A stretch of 64,000 nt of DNA from Roseovarius aestuariivivens (lineage in GTDB: Bacteria > Pseudomonadota > Alphaproteobacteria > Rhodobacterales > Rhodobacteraceae), in the NCBI RefSeq assembly GCF_004761875.1, contig NZ_SJEY01000006.1, forward strand, positions 186,001 to 250,000, given 5' to 3'. Each line of letters begins with the position of its first letter. Positions within the stretch are counted from its first letter, which is position 1. Below the pieces are notes generated by a model, which saw nothing but the letters and a program-made list of their open reading frames with translations, was not told where the DNA came from and did no database searches. Shown piece after piece: positions 53,385 to 64,000 of this stretch. A program made the position numbers and the translations under genes.

Positions 53385-55727
53385 CTACGCGTCGCCGTGC
53401 TGTGCAGGCGAAACAACGGACGAATTGCCGTTGGCCAACTGCCGTTGCACCGTGTCCGTCAGTTCGGTGAGCGAAAACGGTTTGGGCAAGAAAACGGAAT
53501 TCGGAATCCCCGCCTGAATCTCGCCGAATGTCTCCTCCGCGTAGCCGGACATGAAGACGACCCGCGTATCCGGCCGCGTTTCGAGGGCCTGCAAAACCCA
53601 ACTGGGCCCGTCAATTCCGGGCATCACCACGTCCGACACGAACACATCGACATGAAGCTCGGGATCGTCGAGCAGCTCAAGCGCCGCTTCTGCGGAGTCA
53701 GCCTCCAGAACCGTGAGGCCGCGCATTTGAAGGGCCCGGCTGGCAAAGGCCCGGACCGGCGCTTCATCCTCGACAAGAAGCACGATGCCTTCCTCAGGCG
53801 GCGCCAGCGGGGCAGCCTCGGGCACGGGAACCGTGGCTGGCGCTATCGCGTCATGGGCGGGAAACAAGACCTGGAACCGCGCGCCCTCTCCCGGACGGCT
53901 ATCGACAAAAATGAACCCGCCCGTCTGTTTCACGATGCCATATGCGGTCGAGAGCCCAAGCCCCGTCCCCTCGCCGGTCCGCTTGGTCGTATAAAATGGC
54001 TCGAATACCTTCTGGATCTTGTCGGCGGCGATGCCCACGCCATCGTCCTCGACGGTCACGCGGACATAGCGGCCCGGAGAAACGACAGCCCTGTCCCGGC
54101 GCAGAGCGTCCTCGAGCACCATGTTTTCGGTCGCGATGCGGATTTCGCCGCCTTCGGGCATCGCATCGCGAGCATTGACGACGAGATTCATCAACACCTG
54201 TTCAAGCTGGCGCTTATCCGCCCGGATCGACCACAGAACAGGATCATGTTGCAGAGACAGCGTCATCTTCTCGCCGACAAGCCGATTGAGAAGGTGCATC
54301 AGGTCAGAGAGCATATCCCGAAGGTCCATGACCTCCGGACGCAGGGTCTGCTTGCGCGAATATGCCAGAAGTTGGCTGACAAGTGCCGCCGCGCGATTCG
54401 CATTCTGATTGATCTGGACAAGGTCAGAATAGTCGCTGTCGCCCTGATCGTGTCGCAGAAGCAAAAGATCGCAGTGCCCGGTGATCGCCGTCAGCAGGTT
54501 GTTGAAATCATGCGCCACGCCGCCCGCCAACTGACCGATCGCCTGCATCTTCTGGCTTTGCACGAATTGCGCTTCGAGGGATTTGAGTTTGGTCGCGTCG
54601 TTTAGAACCGCGATCAGCACTGTTTGACCAGCTTCGGTTGCCCGGTTGAGCGTGACCTGTACGAAGGTTTCCTTGTCATCCCGGCGCACGCGCAGGAATT
54701 CGGAAGCCATACCGCCACGACCCATCGCGGCGTCCTCCAGCCAATCCGGAATCGAACGTCCCAGCCCCTCCATCAGGTCGCTCAAAATCCTGCCACCACA
54801 GCTTTCGACCCCCAAAAGGTCACGCGCCGGGCGATTGGACAGCTGGATATCCCCGTGCCGGGTCAACTTGAGCAGAGGCACGGGAAGCTCGTCGAAAAAA
54901 GCCCAGCCATCGGGCTGTCGCTCGGTTGGCGCCACGCCCGGCAACAGGAAAATCTCCCGTCGGCCCGCGATTCCTTCCAGTTCGACCGCGAGACATGCGA
55001 TCACGCCTTCCCGGCCATTGATGTCGTTGATCTGGCCAGACCTCAGCGGCAGCTTCGGGAAGATCCGGTCGAGCGATCTGGCGCGCTCTCCGACAAGCTG
55101 GCGCGCGGCGGCGTTCATGAACAGGATTGCATCGTTGCGCCCGACGGTCAGCATCGGCAGCGGCACCGGGTCGCTTTCACGTGACGGGCGGTCGGCGGAA
55201 CGTTCGATACGCCACAGGAAACCGGCATTGTCCGCCCGGTGAACCGACAGCCTCAGGTGACCTTGCCGCGTGACAAAATCTTCCTGCGCCGACCCACGCT
55301 GCGCCGCACGGCTTTCTAGGCGGTACAGGGTCGGTCCGGGATTGGCCAGGGATTGTTTGAGCAGCCCGGCTAGCGTCCCGGTTTCGGTCGCGCCAAAATC
55401 ACGGACCGCTGCAAGATTGGCATAAAGGACGCGACCGCCTTCTCGTGTGGCAACGACCGGAACGGCGTCTTCATCCAAGATGCCGAAAGCGGATATTTCG
55501 GACACAAAAACTTCAGGCGCGGTGTCGCGGCGAAACCGCAAACTCGCCAGCGACAAAAGGGCAAGAACCCCCGCCAACACCATCAAACCCAAGGGAAAAA
55601 GTCGCCCAGGCGCGAATGGCGCCGCCGCAAATGCCGCAACGGCAAGCCCTGCCAAGATGAGCGCGTGCTTGCGCAACTGCGTGCGCGCCACGTTTAGTGG
55701 TCGAAAGGAACCTGTCAGACTGGTCAA
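53385..55727 (-). CDS. cckA: CckA, hybrid histidine kinase of the CtrA cell-cycle pathway
   Basis: The product is 780 residues. Two membrane helices lie at about 21-65. Two or three PAS-like domains follow (about 75-375), then the CckA-specific linker SLEAQFVQSQKMQAIGQLAG. The DHp domain has His406 (GGVAHDFNNLL) and the catalytic domain has NLVVNARDAMPEGG and GTGLGLSTAYG. A receiver domain follows with Asp699 (VFVSDVVMPG). It phosphorylates CtrA and CpdR through ChpT. In Rhodobacterales the pathway mainly controls motility and gene-transfer functions rather than viability. It starts at TTG 55727. Confidence 0.95.
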   Translation of the reverse strand: MTSLTGSFRPLNVARTQLRKHALILAGLAVAAFAAAPFAPGRLFPLGLMVLAGVLALLSLASLRFRRDTAPEVFVSEISAFGILDEDAVPVVATREGGRVLYANLAAVRDFGATETGTLAGLLKQSLANPGPTLYRLESRAAQRGSAQEDFVTRQGHLRLSVHRADNAGFLWRIERSADRPSRESDPVPLPMLTVGRNDAILFMNAAARQLVGERARSLDRIFPKLPLRSGQINDINGREGVIACLAVELEGIAGRREIFLLPGVAPTERQPDGWAFFDELPVPLLKLTRHGDIQLSNRPARDLLGVESCGGRILSDLMEGLGRSIPDWLEDAAMGRGGMASEFLRVRRDDKETFVQVTLNRATEAGQTVLIAVLNDATKLKSLEAQFVQSQKMQAIGQLAGGVAHDFNNLLTAITGHCDLLLLRHDQGDSDYSDLVQINQNANRAAALVSQLLAYSRKQTLRPEVMDLRDMLSDLMHLLNRLVGEKMTLSLQHDPVLWSIRADKRQLEQVLMNLVVNARDAMPEGGEIRIATENMVLEDALRRDRAVVSPGRYVRVTVEDDGVGIAADKIQKVFEPFYTTKRTGEGTGLGLSTAYGIVKQTGGFIFVDSRPGEGARFQVLFPAHDAIAPATVPVPEAAPLAPPEEGIVLLVEDEAPVRAFASRALQMRGLTVLEADSAEAALELLDDPELHVDVFVSDVVMPGIDGPSWVLQALETRPDTRVVFMSGYAEETFGEIQAGIPNSVFLPKPFSLTELTDTVQRQLANGNSSVVSPAQHGDA

Positions 55728-55820
55728 GCGAGTCTTCCCGTGCCGAGGCGTCTCGCCGGTAAACTGCGCGGGACCTCTTAATATGACGTTAAACCAAGCT
55801 GATTTTACCCGTCAAGGTTG

Positions 55821-56999
55821 TTACGCCGACGCTTCACGCTCGAAAACGCAGAGGTAAAATCCATCTTGCGTCTGCGTAACCGGCCATATGCGCGAAAAAC
55901 ATTGGTGCCAGCCCGGTGAGGACGCCAGGAAAGCAGCCACCGTCTCCTCGTTTTCCTCCGTCAGGATGGAACATGTGACGTAGGCCAGCCGGCCCGCCGG
56001 TGCGACAAGGCTTTCGGCGTGCTGCAGGATCTGCACCTGCGTGTCGTGAAACCGCTCCAGATCCGTCTCGCTCAGCCGCCATTTCGCCTCTGGACTACGC
56101 CGCCATGTGCCACTTCCGGAACAGGGCGCATCGCAAAGCACGAGATCGAAGGGCGCTGCCATCTCCAACTCGTTCGTCGCCAGGGTCGTGACCGTAGTAC
56201 CAGCCCGCGCCGCGCGCGCGGGAAGGTCTCTCATGCGCTGAACGGCTGTGTCGTGCACGAACCACTTGGCCTCTGCTTGTCCAGCAAGCGCAAGCGTCTT
56301 GCCCCCGCCGCCCGCGCAGTAGTCCAGCACCCTACCCCCGGCGGGAACATCCAACTGCGCCATCGCCGCTTGGCTTGCAATGTCTTGCAACTCGACGACG
56401 CCATCGAGATATGCATGACTGGTCCTGATTTTCCGCGCACCGTCGGTGACGACAAGCCCGGTTTTAACTTCGTCTATCGACCGCGCAGAAATTCCGTTCT
56501 CTTCGAGAATTTCAATAGCTTGCGTAACGGTCTTCATCTTCGGATTCACGCGCAGGGCGACCGGCGCACGTTGCCGAAGCAACTGCGCCGTCCGCTCCGC
56601 CGCCTCTTCTCCAAGAGAGACCACAATCCTGTTCCAAAGCCAGTCAGGCAGATCCATCGCCTCAGTGCCGGGACGCGGGGTGCGACCGGCGGCCCTCTCC
56701 ACGTCGTTCACGGGAGGCGGGCCATGACCGACGCCGGAAAATAGCTCGTCGATGGGCAGATGTGAGTCGCGAAGCTGTCCCAGCATAAGACCCCGGCCCG
56801 TCTCATCGCCGCCAAGCGCGGCATAGCTGCGTCGGCAGCGCAAGGCTTGAAATACATGATCGCGAACCGCCGCGCGATCTTTGGACCCGGCATAGCGCGC
56901 GCCTCTGGCCCAACCGGTCAGGGCCTGTTCCGCAGGTGTTCCGGCCAGAACCGCGTCAAGAATGTCTATCGCCGCCTGAACACGCGCCGCCGGGGTCAT
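55821..56999 (-). CDS. RsmB/NOP-family rRNA (cytosine-C5) methyltransferase
   Basis: The product is 392 residues. An N-terminal NusB-like helical part (VQAAIDILDAVLAGTPAEQAL) precedes the Rossmann methyltransferase domain, VLDYCAGGGGKTLALAG. The two family cysteines are in VLCDAPCSGSGTWRRSPE and LAYVTCSILTEEN. It likely makes m5C in 16S rRNA. The NusB part is shorter than in E. coli RsmB, so exact orthology is uncertain. It lies 45 bases upstream of nothing on its own strand, following guaB leftward. Confidence 0.87.
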   Translation of the reverse strand: MTPAARVQAAIDILDAVLAGTPAEQALTGWARGARYAGSKDRAAVRDHVFQALRCRRSYAALGGDETGRGLMLGQLRDSHLPIDELFSGVGHGPPPVNDVERAAGRTPRPGTEAMDLPDWLWNRIVVSLGEEAAERTAQLLRQRAPVALRVNPKMKTVTQAIEILEENGISARSIDEVKTGLVVTDGARKIRTSHAYLDGVVELQDIASQAAMAQLDVPAGGRVLDYCAGGGGKTLALAGQAEAKWFVHDTAVQRMRDLPARAARAGTTVTTLATNELEMAAPFDLVLCDAPCSGSGTWRRSPEAKWRLSETDLERFHDTQVQILQHAESLVAPAGRLAYVTCSILTEENEETVAAFLASSPGWHQCFSRIWPVTQTQDGFYLCVFEREASA

Positions 57000-57044
57000 G
57001 CGCCAGCCTTAAAAAAGGTCCCTATGTCTCTGGCTAAAAACAAC

Positions 57045-59092
<2,048 letters not shown>

Positions 59093-59094
59093 CC

Positions 59095-60048
59095 ATGAGT
59101 CACGGCTACGAAACAGGACGCCTCGATCTGCCTTTCGTCGGCATCTCGACCTTCGCCAAGCGGCCCTACATAAGCGACTGGACGGCCATCGAGGCCGACG
59201 TAGCGATCCTGGGCGCGCCTTTCGACGCCGGGACGCAGTGGCGCGCTGGGGCGCGCTTCGGCCCGCGTGGCGTCCGCGAGGCCTCGACGCTTTTTTCCTT
59301 CGGACATGCCGGCGCGTATGACCACGAAGACGATGTCACGTATCTTCCCGGCTCGGTGCGGATCGTGGATATCGGCGACGCCGATATCGTGCACACCGAC
59401 ACGCGCGCCTCACACGCCAATATTGAGACCGGTGTGCGGGCAATCCTCAAGGCCGAAGCCCTTCCCGTGGTCATTGGCGGCGATCATTCAGTCAATATCC
59501 CCTGCATCAACGCATTCGAGGATCAGGGTGACATTCACATCCTGCAAATCGACGCACATCTCGATTTCGTCGATGAACGTCACGGCGTCCGCTATGGGCA
59601 CGGCAACCCGATGCGCCGCGCCGCCGAAAAGCCCTATGTCACAGGCCTCACGCAGCTTGGCATCCGCAATGTCAGCTCTACCGCCAAAGAAGGATACAAG
59701 GACGCCCGCGCGCGCGGTTCGGACATCCTTTCGGTGCGACAGGTTCGCAGCCTCGGGTCGCAAGCGACGGCCCGTAGGCTTCCCGCCGGGGCCCGCGTGT
59801 ACATCACCATAGACATCGACGCCTTCTGCCCCTCGATCGCACCCGGCACCGGCACACCCAGCCATGGCGGATTTCTCTATTACGAAATCCTCGAAATTCT
59901 GCAGCTTGTGTCGCAGCGGCACGAGGTGGTGGGCATCGACCTTGTCGAGGTCGCGCCGGATTACGACCCGACCGGATCCACATCGATTCTCGCCGCGCAA
60001 CTCTTGCTGAACACGCTCGGCTTCATTTTCCACGCGCGCGGTCGCTAA
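59095..60048 (+). CDS. speB: Agmatinase-like ureohydrolase
   Basis: A 317-residue binuclear Mn2+ enzyme of the arginase/agmatinase/guanidinobutyrase family. The metal ligands are in GGDHS, DAHLD (QIDAHLDFVDE) and the Asp-x-Asp pair of YITIDIDAFCPS. A Glu lies in DLVEVAPDYDP. The typical DP after the Asp pair is replaced by CP here. Substrate choice among agmatine, guanidinobutyrate or guanidinopropionate cannot be read. Confidence 0.85.
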   Translation: MSHGYETGRLDLPFVGISTFAKRPYISDWTAIEADVAILGAPFDAGTQWRAGARFGPRGVREASTLFSFGHAGAYDHEDDVTYLPGSVRIVDIGDADIVHTDTRASHANIETGVRAILKAEALPVVIGGDHSVNIPCINAFEDQGDIHILQIDAHLDFVDERHGVRYGHGNPMRRAAEKPYVTGLTQLGIRNVSSTAKEGYKDARARGSDILSVRQVRSLGSQATARRLPAGARVYITIDIDAFCPSIAPGTGTPSHGGFLYYEILEILQLVSQRHEVVGIDLVEVAPDYDPTGSTSILAAQLLLNTLGFIFHARGR

Positions 60049-60052
60049 CCTT

Positions 60053-60988
60053 TTGGGACACGGGCATCGCCACCACCACGAGGCCGATCAAGGCGACGGG
60101 CGGCTTTTCCTCGCGATTACGGTAAATCTGGGCCTGACGGTGGCGCAGGTGATCGGAGGCCTCCTGTCCGGTAGCCTCGCACTCATTGCCGATGCCCTGC
60201 ACAATGCCTCGGACGCGGTGTCGCTCATCATCGCCTTCGGCGCGCGGCGCATCGCCCGCAAACCCGCCGATTCAGCGATGACATTCGGATATGGCCGGGC
60301 CGAAATGGTGGCGGCGCTGATCAACTACACAACGCTGATCGTGCTGGGCCTCTATCTCGTCACCGAAGCGGTGATGCGCGCCCTGGATCCACAGCTGGTC
60401 GATGGCTGGCTGGTGGTGATCATCGCCGGGGTCGCACTGGCCGTGGATGCCGCAACCGCCCTTCTGACCTTTGCCATGTCGAAAAAAAGCGCCAATATCC
60501 GCGCGGCCTTCCTGCACAATCTGGCAGATGCGCTCGGCTCGGTCGCGGTGATCGTTGCGGGCACGCTCATACTGCTCTTCGACTGGCGCCTGATCGACCC
60601 GGCGGTCACGCTGCTCATCGCAGGATACATTCTATGGATGTCGCTCTCCGAGATTGGTGGCGTTGTGCGCATGCTGATGCTTGGGACACCTCCAGACCTT
60701 GACCCGCACGAGGTCGTCGATCGGCTTTCCGGAGTGCCCGAGATCGAACGCATTCACCATGTGCATCTCTGGCAGATGCAGGAACATGAAGCAGCATTCG
60801 AAGCGCATATCGTCGTGGCAAAGATGGACTGGGCAAAGGCCGAAGAAATCAAAAACGCGCTTCGGGACAAGCTGTTACAGGAATTCGGCATCACCCACAG
60901 CACGCTCGAACTGGAGCGCGCAACGCAACCCAAAGCGCAGGACAGCACAATCGGCCACGACGCCCAAGACGGTGAGGAAGTCGCCTAG
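60053..60988 (+). CDS. Cation diffusion facilitator (CzcD/ZitB-like) metal efflux protein
   Basis: The product is 311 residues. A His-rich N-terminus (GHGHRHHHE) precedes six membrane helices. The transport-site segments are [15 protein letters not shown] and [12 protein letters not shown] cytoplasmic ferredoxin-like C-terminal domain carries [19 protein letters not shown]. It probably exports Zn2+, Co2+ or Cd2+ using the proton gradient. The best start is TTG 60053, 4 bases after the speB stop. Its end overlaps the end of the convergent yidD. Confidence 0.9.
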   Translation: MGHGHRHHHEADQGDGRLFLAITVNLGLTVAQVIGGLLSGSLALIADALHNASDAVSLIIAFGARRIARKPADSAMTFGYGRAEMVAALINYTTLIVLGLYLVTEAVMRALDPQLVDGWLVVIIAGVALAVDAATALLTFAMSKKSANIRAAFLHNLADALGSVAVIVAGTLILLFDWRLIDPAVTLLIAGYILWMSLSEIGGVVRMLMLGTPPDLDPHEVVDRLSGVPEIERIHHVHLWQMQEHEAAFEAHIVVAKMDWAKAEEIKNALRDKLLQEFGITHSTLELERATQPKAQDSTIGHDAQDGEEVA

Positions 60989-61224
60989 TCCTCGTTGACG
61001 CCCGGTTCCGGCACGGGATCATAACCCGACCTGCCCCAAGGGTGACACCGCGCGATCCGCCTTGCCGCAAGCCAGCCGCCCTTGAGACCCCCATGCTTTT
61101 GCAAGGCATCCAGAGCGTACCGGCTACAGGTTGGCTCGTACCGGCAGTTGAATCCGACCCACGGGCTGAAAATAAGCCGATAGGCGCGCACCGGAAGTGC
61201 CAGACACCATGCAAGCGGCGTCAC
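60985..61224 (-). CDS. yidD: YidD, membrane protein insertion efficiency factor
   Basis: The product is 79 residues. An N-terminal amphipathic segment is followed by [20 protein letters not shown], with the family Cys residues, and [17 protein letters not shown]. It starts at GTG 61224, overlapping the rnpA stop as GTGA. It supports YidC-mediated membrane insertion. The yidC gene itself is not in the window. Confidence 0.93.
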   Translation of the reverse strand: MTPLAWCLALPVRAYRLIFSPWVGFNCRYEPTCSRYALDALQKHGGLKGGWLAARRIARCHPWGRSGYDPVPEPGVNED

Positions 61225-61616
61225 TGCGCGTGCACCTTCTTCAGGGCGTAAACTAGATCCTGCTGCAACGCCTGGAACTCGCGCGCCGCAGTCGCCTCGG
61301 ATCGACCGATCAACACATAATCCCACCCGGGACGTCCGTATCGGGGCAAAACCAGCCGTGCGACCTCACGCAAACGTCGCTTGGCACGATTGCGCGCCAC
61401 GGCGTTACCGACCTTTTTGGAGCAGGTGAACCCGACCCGCATCGTGTCCGTCCCGTCACCGCGCTTGCGGGCCTGCACCATCATGCCCGCCGTCGCCTGC
61501 CGCCGCGCACGGGCCGCAGCCAGAAAATCGCGCCGGGTTTTGATTACCTGCAGACAAACGGAAACCGCCGGGGGCTTTTCTCCTGCTGGTGCTGCAGGGG
61601 CCTCCGGCGGTGTCAT
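61221..61616 (-). CDS. rnpA: RnpA, protein component of ribonuclease P
   Basis: The product is 131 residues. The conserved basic helix [10 protein letters not shown] lies in the core [20 protein letters not shown], and DYVLIGR closes the fold. It binds M1 RNA to mature tRNA 5' ends. A short Pro/Ala-rich extension at the N-terminus is not conserved in the family. It follows rpmH and overlaps yidD by 4 bases. Confidence 0.93.
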   Translation of the reverse strand: MTPPEAPAAPAGEKPPAVSVCLQVIKTRRDFLAAARARRQATAGMMVQARKRGDGTDTMRVGFTCSKKVGNAVARNRAKRRLREVARLVLPRYGRPGWDYVLIGRSEATAAREFQALQQDLVYALKKVHAQ

Positions 61617-61641
61617 GTCCGTTTGTCCCGGTACGCCGCGC

Positions 61642-61776
61642 TTACGCGCTCAGCGACTTGCGGCCACGGGCGCGACGCGCGTTCAGGATCTTGCGGCCGG
61701 CCTTGGTGGCCATGCGCGCGCGGAAACCGTGGCGCCGCTTGCGGACCAGGTTCGAGGGTTGAAAGGTGCGTTTCAT
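61642..61776 (-). CDS. rpmH: RpmH, 50S ribosomal protein L34
   Basis: A 44-residue, very basic protein beginning [20 protein letters not shown] and ending GRKSLSA, essentially identical to the L34 family. It is short enough to be missed by length-based gene finders. It lies 25 bases upstream of rnpA and is the first gene of the rpmH-rnpA-yidD operon. Confidence 0.97.
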
Positions 61777-62082
61777 CGCTCCGCTCTCCGGTTTGTCGTG
61801 CCCGATCCGTCACAATGGTGGAATCGCGGCCGGGCTGGCATGTCTCTTGAAGCCTGCTCTATAGGGATGGCGCAGCGCGAAGTCAAACCATGGCCTTGGC
61901 TTTTGCAACAAATTTCGCCAGCCTGAGGCCGTGGTCTGTCACAAGCTGTAACAATAGCGGTCCCGGGTGCAATTAATCAGGGGGCACGCTTCACCCTTCA
62001 TCACCCCCGCGTGAGAGGCATGGTGCAGGATCGGGTTCTGACGCATGTAGGGAGAAACGCGATAAAGAGAAAGCCCGACGCC
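61777..62082. other. 306-base divergent spacer between rpmH and the TVP38 gene
   Basis: It contains the strong rpmH promoter described separately, on the minus strand. No gene is visible. The half nearer the TVP38 gene has no hexamer pair I would defend. Confidence 0.5.
61858..61886 (-). promoter_or_regulatory. Promoter of the rpmH-rnpA-yidD operon
   Basis: On the minus strand, TTGACT (61886-61881), an exact 17-base spacer and TATAGA (61863-61858). The predicted start is near 61851, giving a leader of about 75 bases. This is one of the strongest sigma-70 matches in the window, as expected for a ribosomal-protein operon. Confidence 0.75.
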
Positions 62083-62814
62083 ATGGACCACGCCGAACGC
62101 CCGTCCCGCAATCCGCTTCTGCGCCATGCGCCGCTGGCAATCATCCTGACCGCCGCGGTGGTCGGCTACTTCACGCTTGGTGACTACCTGTCCTTCGACA
62201 CCCTTGCGAAGAACCGCGAGGCTCTTCTGGCGTTTCGGGACAGCCACTACTGGCTGATGGCCGCCGGGTTCATCGGCCTTTATTTCGTGATCGTGGCCTT
62301 TTCCCTGCCCGGCGCGGCCGTGGCCTCCGTCACGGGTGGTTTCCTCTTCGGGCTGACGCTTGGCACCGGGTTCAACGTTCTGGCGGCGTCGTTGGGCGCG
62401 ATGACGATTTTCCTCGCCGCGCGCTGGGGTCTTGGCCGCACTCTGGCCGCCCGCATGGAGGCGTCGGAGGGCACCTTGCGAAACTTCCGGCACGGCCTTC
62501 TGGAAAACGAGGTCAGCGTGCTTCTTCTCATGCGTCTCGTGCCGGTGGTGCCGTTCTTCGTCGCCAATCTGTTGCCGGCGCTGGTCGGCGTGCGGTTTGC
62601 GAATTTCGTATGGACGACGGTGATCGGCATTATTCCCGGCGCGCTGGTCTACACATCGATCGGCACGGGTCTCGGCGAGGTTTTCGACCGTGGCGAGCGG
62701 CCGGATCTGTCGCTCCTCTGGGCGCCCGAGGTGATCGGACCCATCCTCGGCCTCTGCGTGCTGGCCGCCCTGCCGATGGTCATCAAGGCCGTCCGCGGTA
62801 AAAAGGAACCCTGA
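62083..62814 (+). CDS. TVP38/TMEM64 (DedA-like) family membrane protein
   Basis: The product is 243 residues. Helices cover about 20-40, 60-80 and 85-110. The family core includes FSLPGAAVASVTGGFLFGLT, GTGFNVLAASLGAMTIFLAA and RLVPVVPFFVANLLPALVGV. Such proteins are believed to affect lipid or proton balance, but their substrates are uncertain. I chose the ATG at 62083; an earlier ATG at 62011 adds a poorly hydrophobic N-terminus. The next gene begins 2 bases after its stop. Confidence 0.8.
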   Translation: MDHAERPSRNPLLRHAPLAIILTAAVVGYFTLGDYLSFDTLAKNREALLAFRDSHYWLMAAGFIGLYFVIVAFSLPGAAVASVTGGFLFGLTLGTGFNVLAASLGAMTIFLAARWGLGRTLAARMEASEGTLRNFRHGLLENEVSVLLLMRLVPVVPFFVANLLPALVGVRFANFVWTTVIGIIPGALVYTSIGTGLGEVFDRGERPDLSLLWAPEVIGPILGLCVLAALPMVIKAVRGKKEP

Positions 62815-62816
62815 CC

Positions 62817-64000
62817 ATGACCACGCTGACCCCCGACCTCCTGGTCATCGGCGCCGGCTCAGGCGGCCTTTCCGTCGCTGCCGGTGCGGTGCAAATGGGG
62901 GCCTCCGTCGTGCTGCTGGAAAAACACAAAATGGGTGGCGATTGCCTGAATTACGGCTGTGTCCCGTCCAAGGCTCTCATCGCGAGCGCCGATGTGGCCC
63001 ACACACAGGCCCATGCGGCCCCGTATGGCATAGCCAACCAGAAACCACGGCCCGATTACGCCGCCGCCAAGGACCACGTTGCCGACGTAATCGGTACGAT
63101 CGCTCCGCATGACAGTCAGGAACGGTTTGAAGACCTTGGCGTGACCGTGATCCGCGAAGAGGGATACTTCATTTCCGATCGCGAAGTGCAGGCGGGCGAC
63201 ACTGTCATCCGACCGCGCCGCACGGTCATCGCCACGGGATCCTCGCCGCTGGTGCCGCCCATTCCGGGTTTGGACAAGATACCTTACCTCACCAACGAAA
63301 CTCTCTGGAACCTGCGTGAAAAGCCCGATCACCTGCTCGTCATCGGCGGCGGTCCCATCGGCATGGAAATGGCGCAGGCACATGTGCGGCTCGGCTCGAA
63401 AGTGACCGTGATCGAAGGCGCCAAGGCGCTTGGCAAGGACGATCCCGAACTCGCCTCCATCGTGCTGGAGCGCTTGCGCGAGGAAGGTGTCGACATCGCC
63501 GAGGACGCGCTGGCCCAAGAGATCAGCGGCAAGGCCGGCGAAATCACGGTCAAGGTCGAGGACGGACGCAGCTTCACAGGCAGCCACCTTCTTGTGGCCG
63601 TGGGGCGCCGCGCCAACACCGAACGCCTCAATCTCGAGGCCGCCGGGATCAAGACGACCAAAAGCGGTATCCAAACCGAGGACAGCCTGAAAACGAGCAA
63701 TCCCCGCGTCTACGCCATCGGGGATGTGGCGGGCGGTCTGCAATTCACGCATGTGGCCAGCTATCATGCGTCCGTGATCCTGCGCTCGGCGCTTTTCGCC
63801 CTGCCGGCGAAAGCCAGCACCGCGCATATTCCCTGGGCCACCTATACCCAGCCGGAACTGGCTCAAGTCGGGCTGACCGAGACCGAAGCGCGCAAGAAAC
63901 ACGGCGACACTCTCGAGGTGGCGCGCTTCAGTTACGCCGAGAACGACCGCGCCATCGCCACGCGTAAGACCACAGGCCTGATCAAGGTGATGGTGGTCAA
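62817..64000 (+). CDS. FAD-dependent class I disulfide oxidoreductase (mercuric reductase / lipoamide dehydrogenase-like), 3' truncated
   Basis: The first 394 codons run off the window edge. The FAD site is VIGAGSGGLS and the redox-active pair is in GGDCLNYGCVPSKAL. The NAD(P) site is VIGGGPIGMEMAQ, followed by the second FAD motif AIGDVAGG. The pairing with a TVP38 gene immediately upstream is common in proteobacteria and suggests a membrane-linked role rather than a 2-oxoacid dehydrogenase complex. A specific substrate cannot be assigned. Lack of an N-terminal heavy-metal domain argues against a classical MerA. Confidence 0.88.
   Translation, partial: MTTLTPDLLVIGAGSGGLSVAAGAVQMGASVVLLEKHKMGGDCLNYGCVPSKALIASADVAHTQAHAAPYGIANQKPRPDYAAAKDHVADVIGTIAPHDSQERFEDLGVTVIREEGYFISDREVQAGDTVIRPRRTVIATGSSPLVPPIPGLDKIPYLTNETLWNLREKPDHLLVIGGGPIGMEMAQAHVRLGSKVTVIEGAKALGKDDPELASIVLERLREEGVDIAEDALAQEISGKAGEITVKVEDGRSFTGSHLLVAVGRRANTERLNLEAAGIKTTKSGIQTEDSLKTSNPRVYAIGDVAGGLQFTHVASYHASVILRSALFALPAKASTAHIPWATYTQPELAQVGLTETEARKKHGDTLEVARFSYAENDRAIATRKTTGLIKVMVV

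Overview
The window is a high-GC chromosomal segment of an alphaproteobacterium, almost certainly a member of the Rhodobacteraceae (Roseobacter group). The evidence is the CckA hybrid kinase, the Usg and DUF2852 proteins, the yceD-rpmF-plsX-fabH-ihfA-merR order, the argS-SPOR-nagZ-scpA-scpB order, the Asp-rich (Mg-type) HemB, the alpha-type acetolactate synthase and a TakP-like TRAP system. Most of it is dense housekeeping sequence with short gaps, GTG/TTG starts and 4-base start/stop overlaps. No phage, insertion sequence or CRISPR array was seen.

Layout. 1-9.9 kb: end of a probable methyltransferase gene, mfd (transcription-coupled repair), a membrane protein, hemB, a SYLF lipoprotein, an orphan BrnA-like protein, usg and gyrA. 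10-15.5 kb: a small exopolysaccharide block with a Wza-type export lipoprotein, NAD-dependent epimerase, priming sugar transferase and WbpM-like dehydratase. 15.5-24.4 kb: ABC-F protein, OlsB, BamE, the YceD/L32/PlsX/FabH lipid-ribosome group, IHF alpha, a MerR-like regulator, tRNA-Pro(GGG) and a two-domain dCTP deaminase. 24.4-33.5 kb: scpB, scpA, nagZ, SPOR protein and argS (read leftward), an NhaP-type antiporter, a dGTPase-like protein and erpA.

33.5-36 kb holds the least familiar unit: a leftward three-gene operon of a 116-residue protein with five evenly spaced FTSSL repeats, an unrecognised 361-residue protein and a DMT-family exporter. Next to it, a 321-base divergent spacer carries four DnaA-box-like sequences. 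36-46.7 kb: xth, glnE, a DUF2852 protein, an RDD membrane protein, an N-end-rule aminoacyl transferase and a complete TRAP transporter (dctP, dctQ, dctM) of the 2-oxoacid-binding TakP type.

46.7-50.4 kb: the acetolactate synthase operon, with a readable promoter, a 15-residue Leu/Ile/Val leader peptide and an intrinsic terminator, i.e. a transcription attenuator. A methyltransferase gene sits between ilvI and ilvH. 50.4-64 kb: a small OB-fold-like protein, an XRE regulator, a Rieske oxygenase, cckA, an RsmB-type RNA methyltransferase, guaB, a ureohydrolase, a cation efflux protein, the rpmH-rnpA-yidD operon with a strong promoter, a TVP38 membrane protein and a flavoprotein disulfide reductase cut by the window edge.
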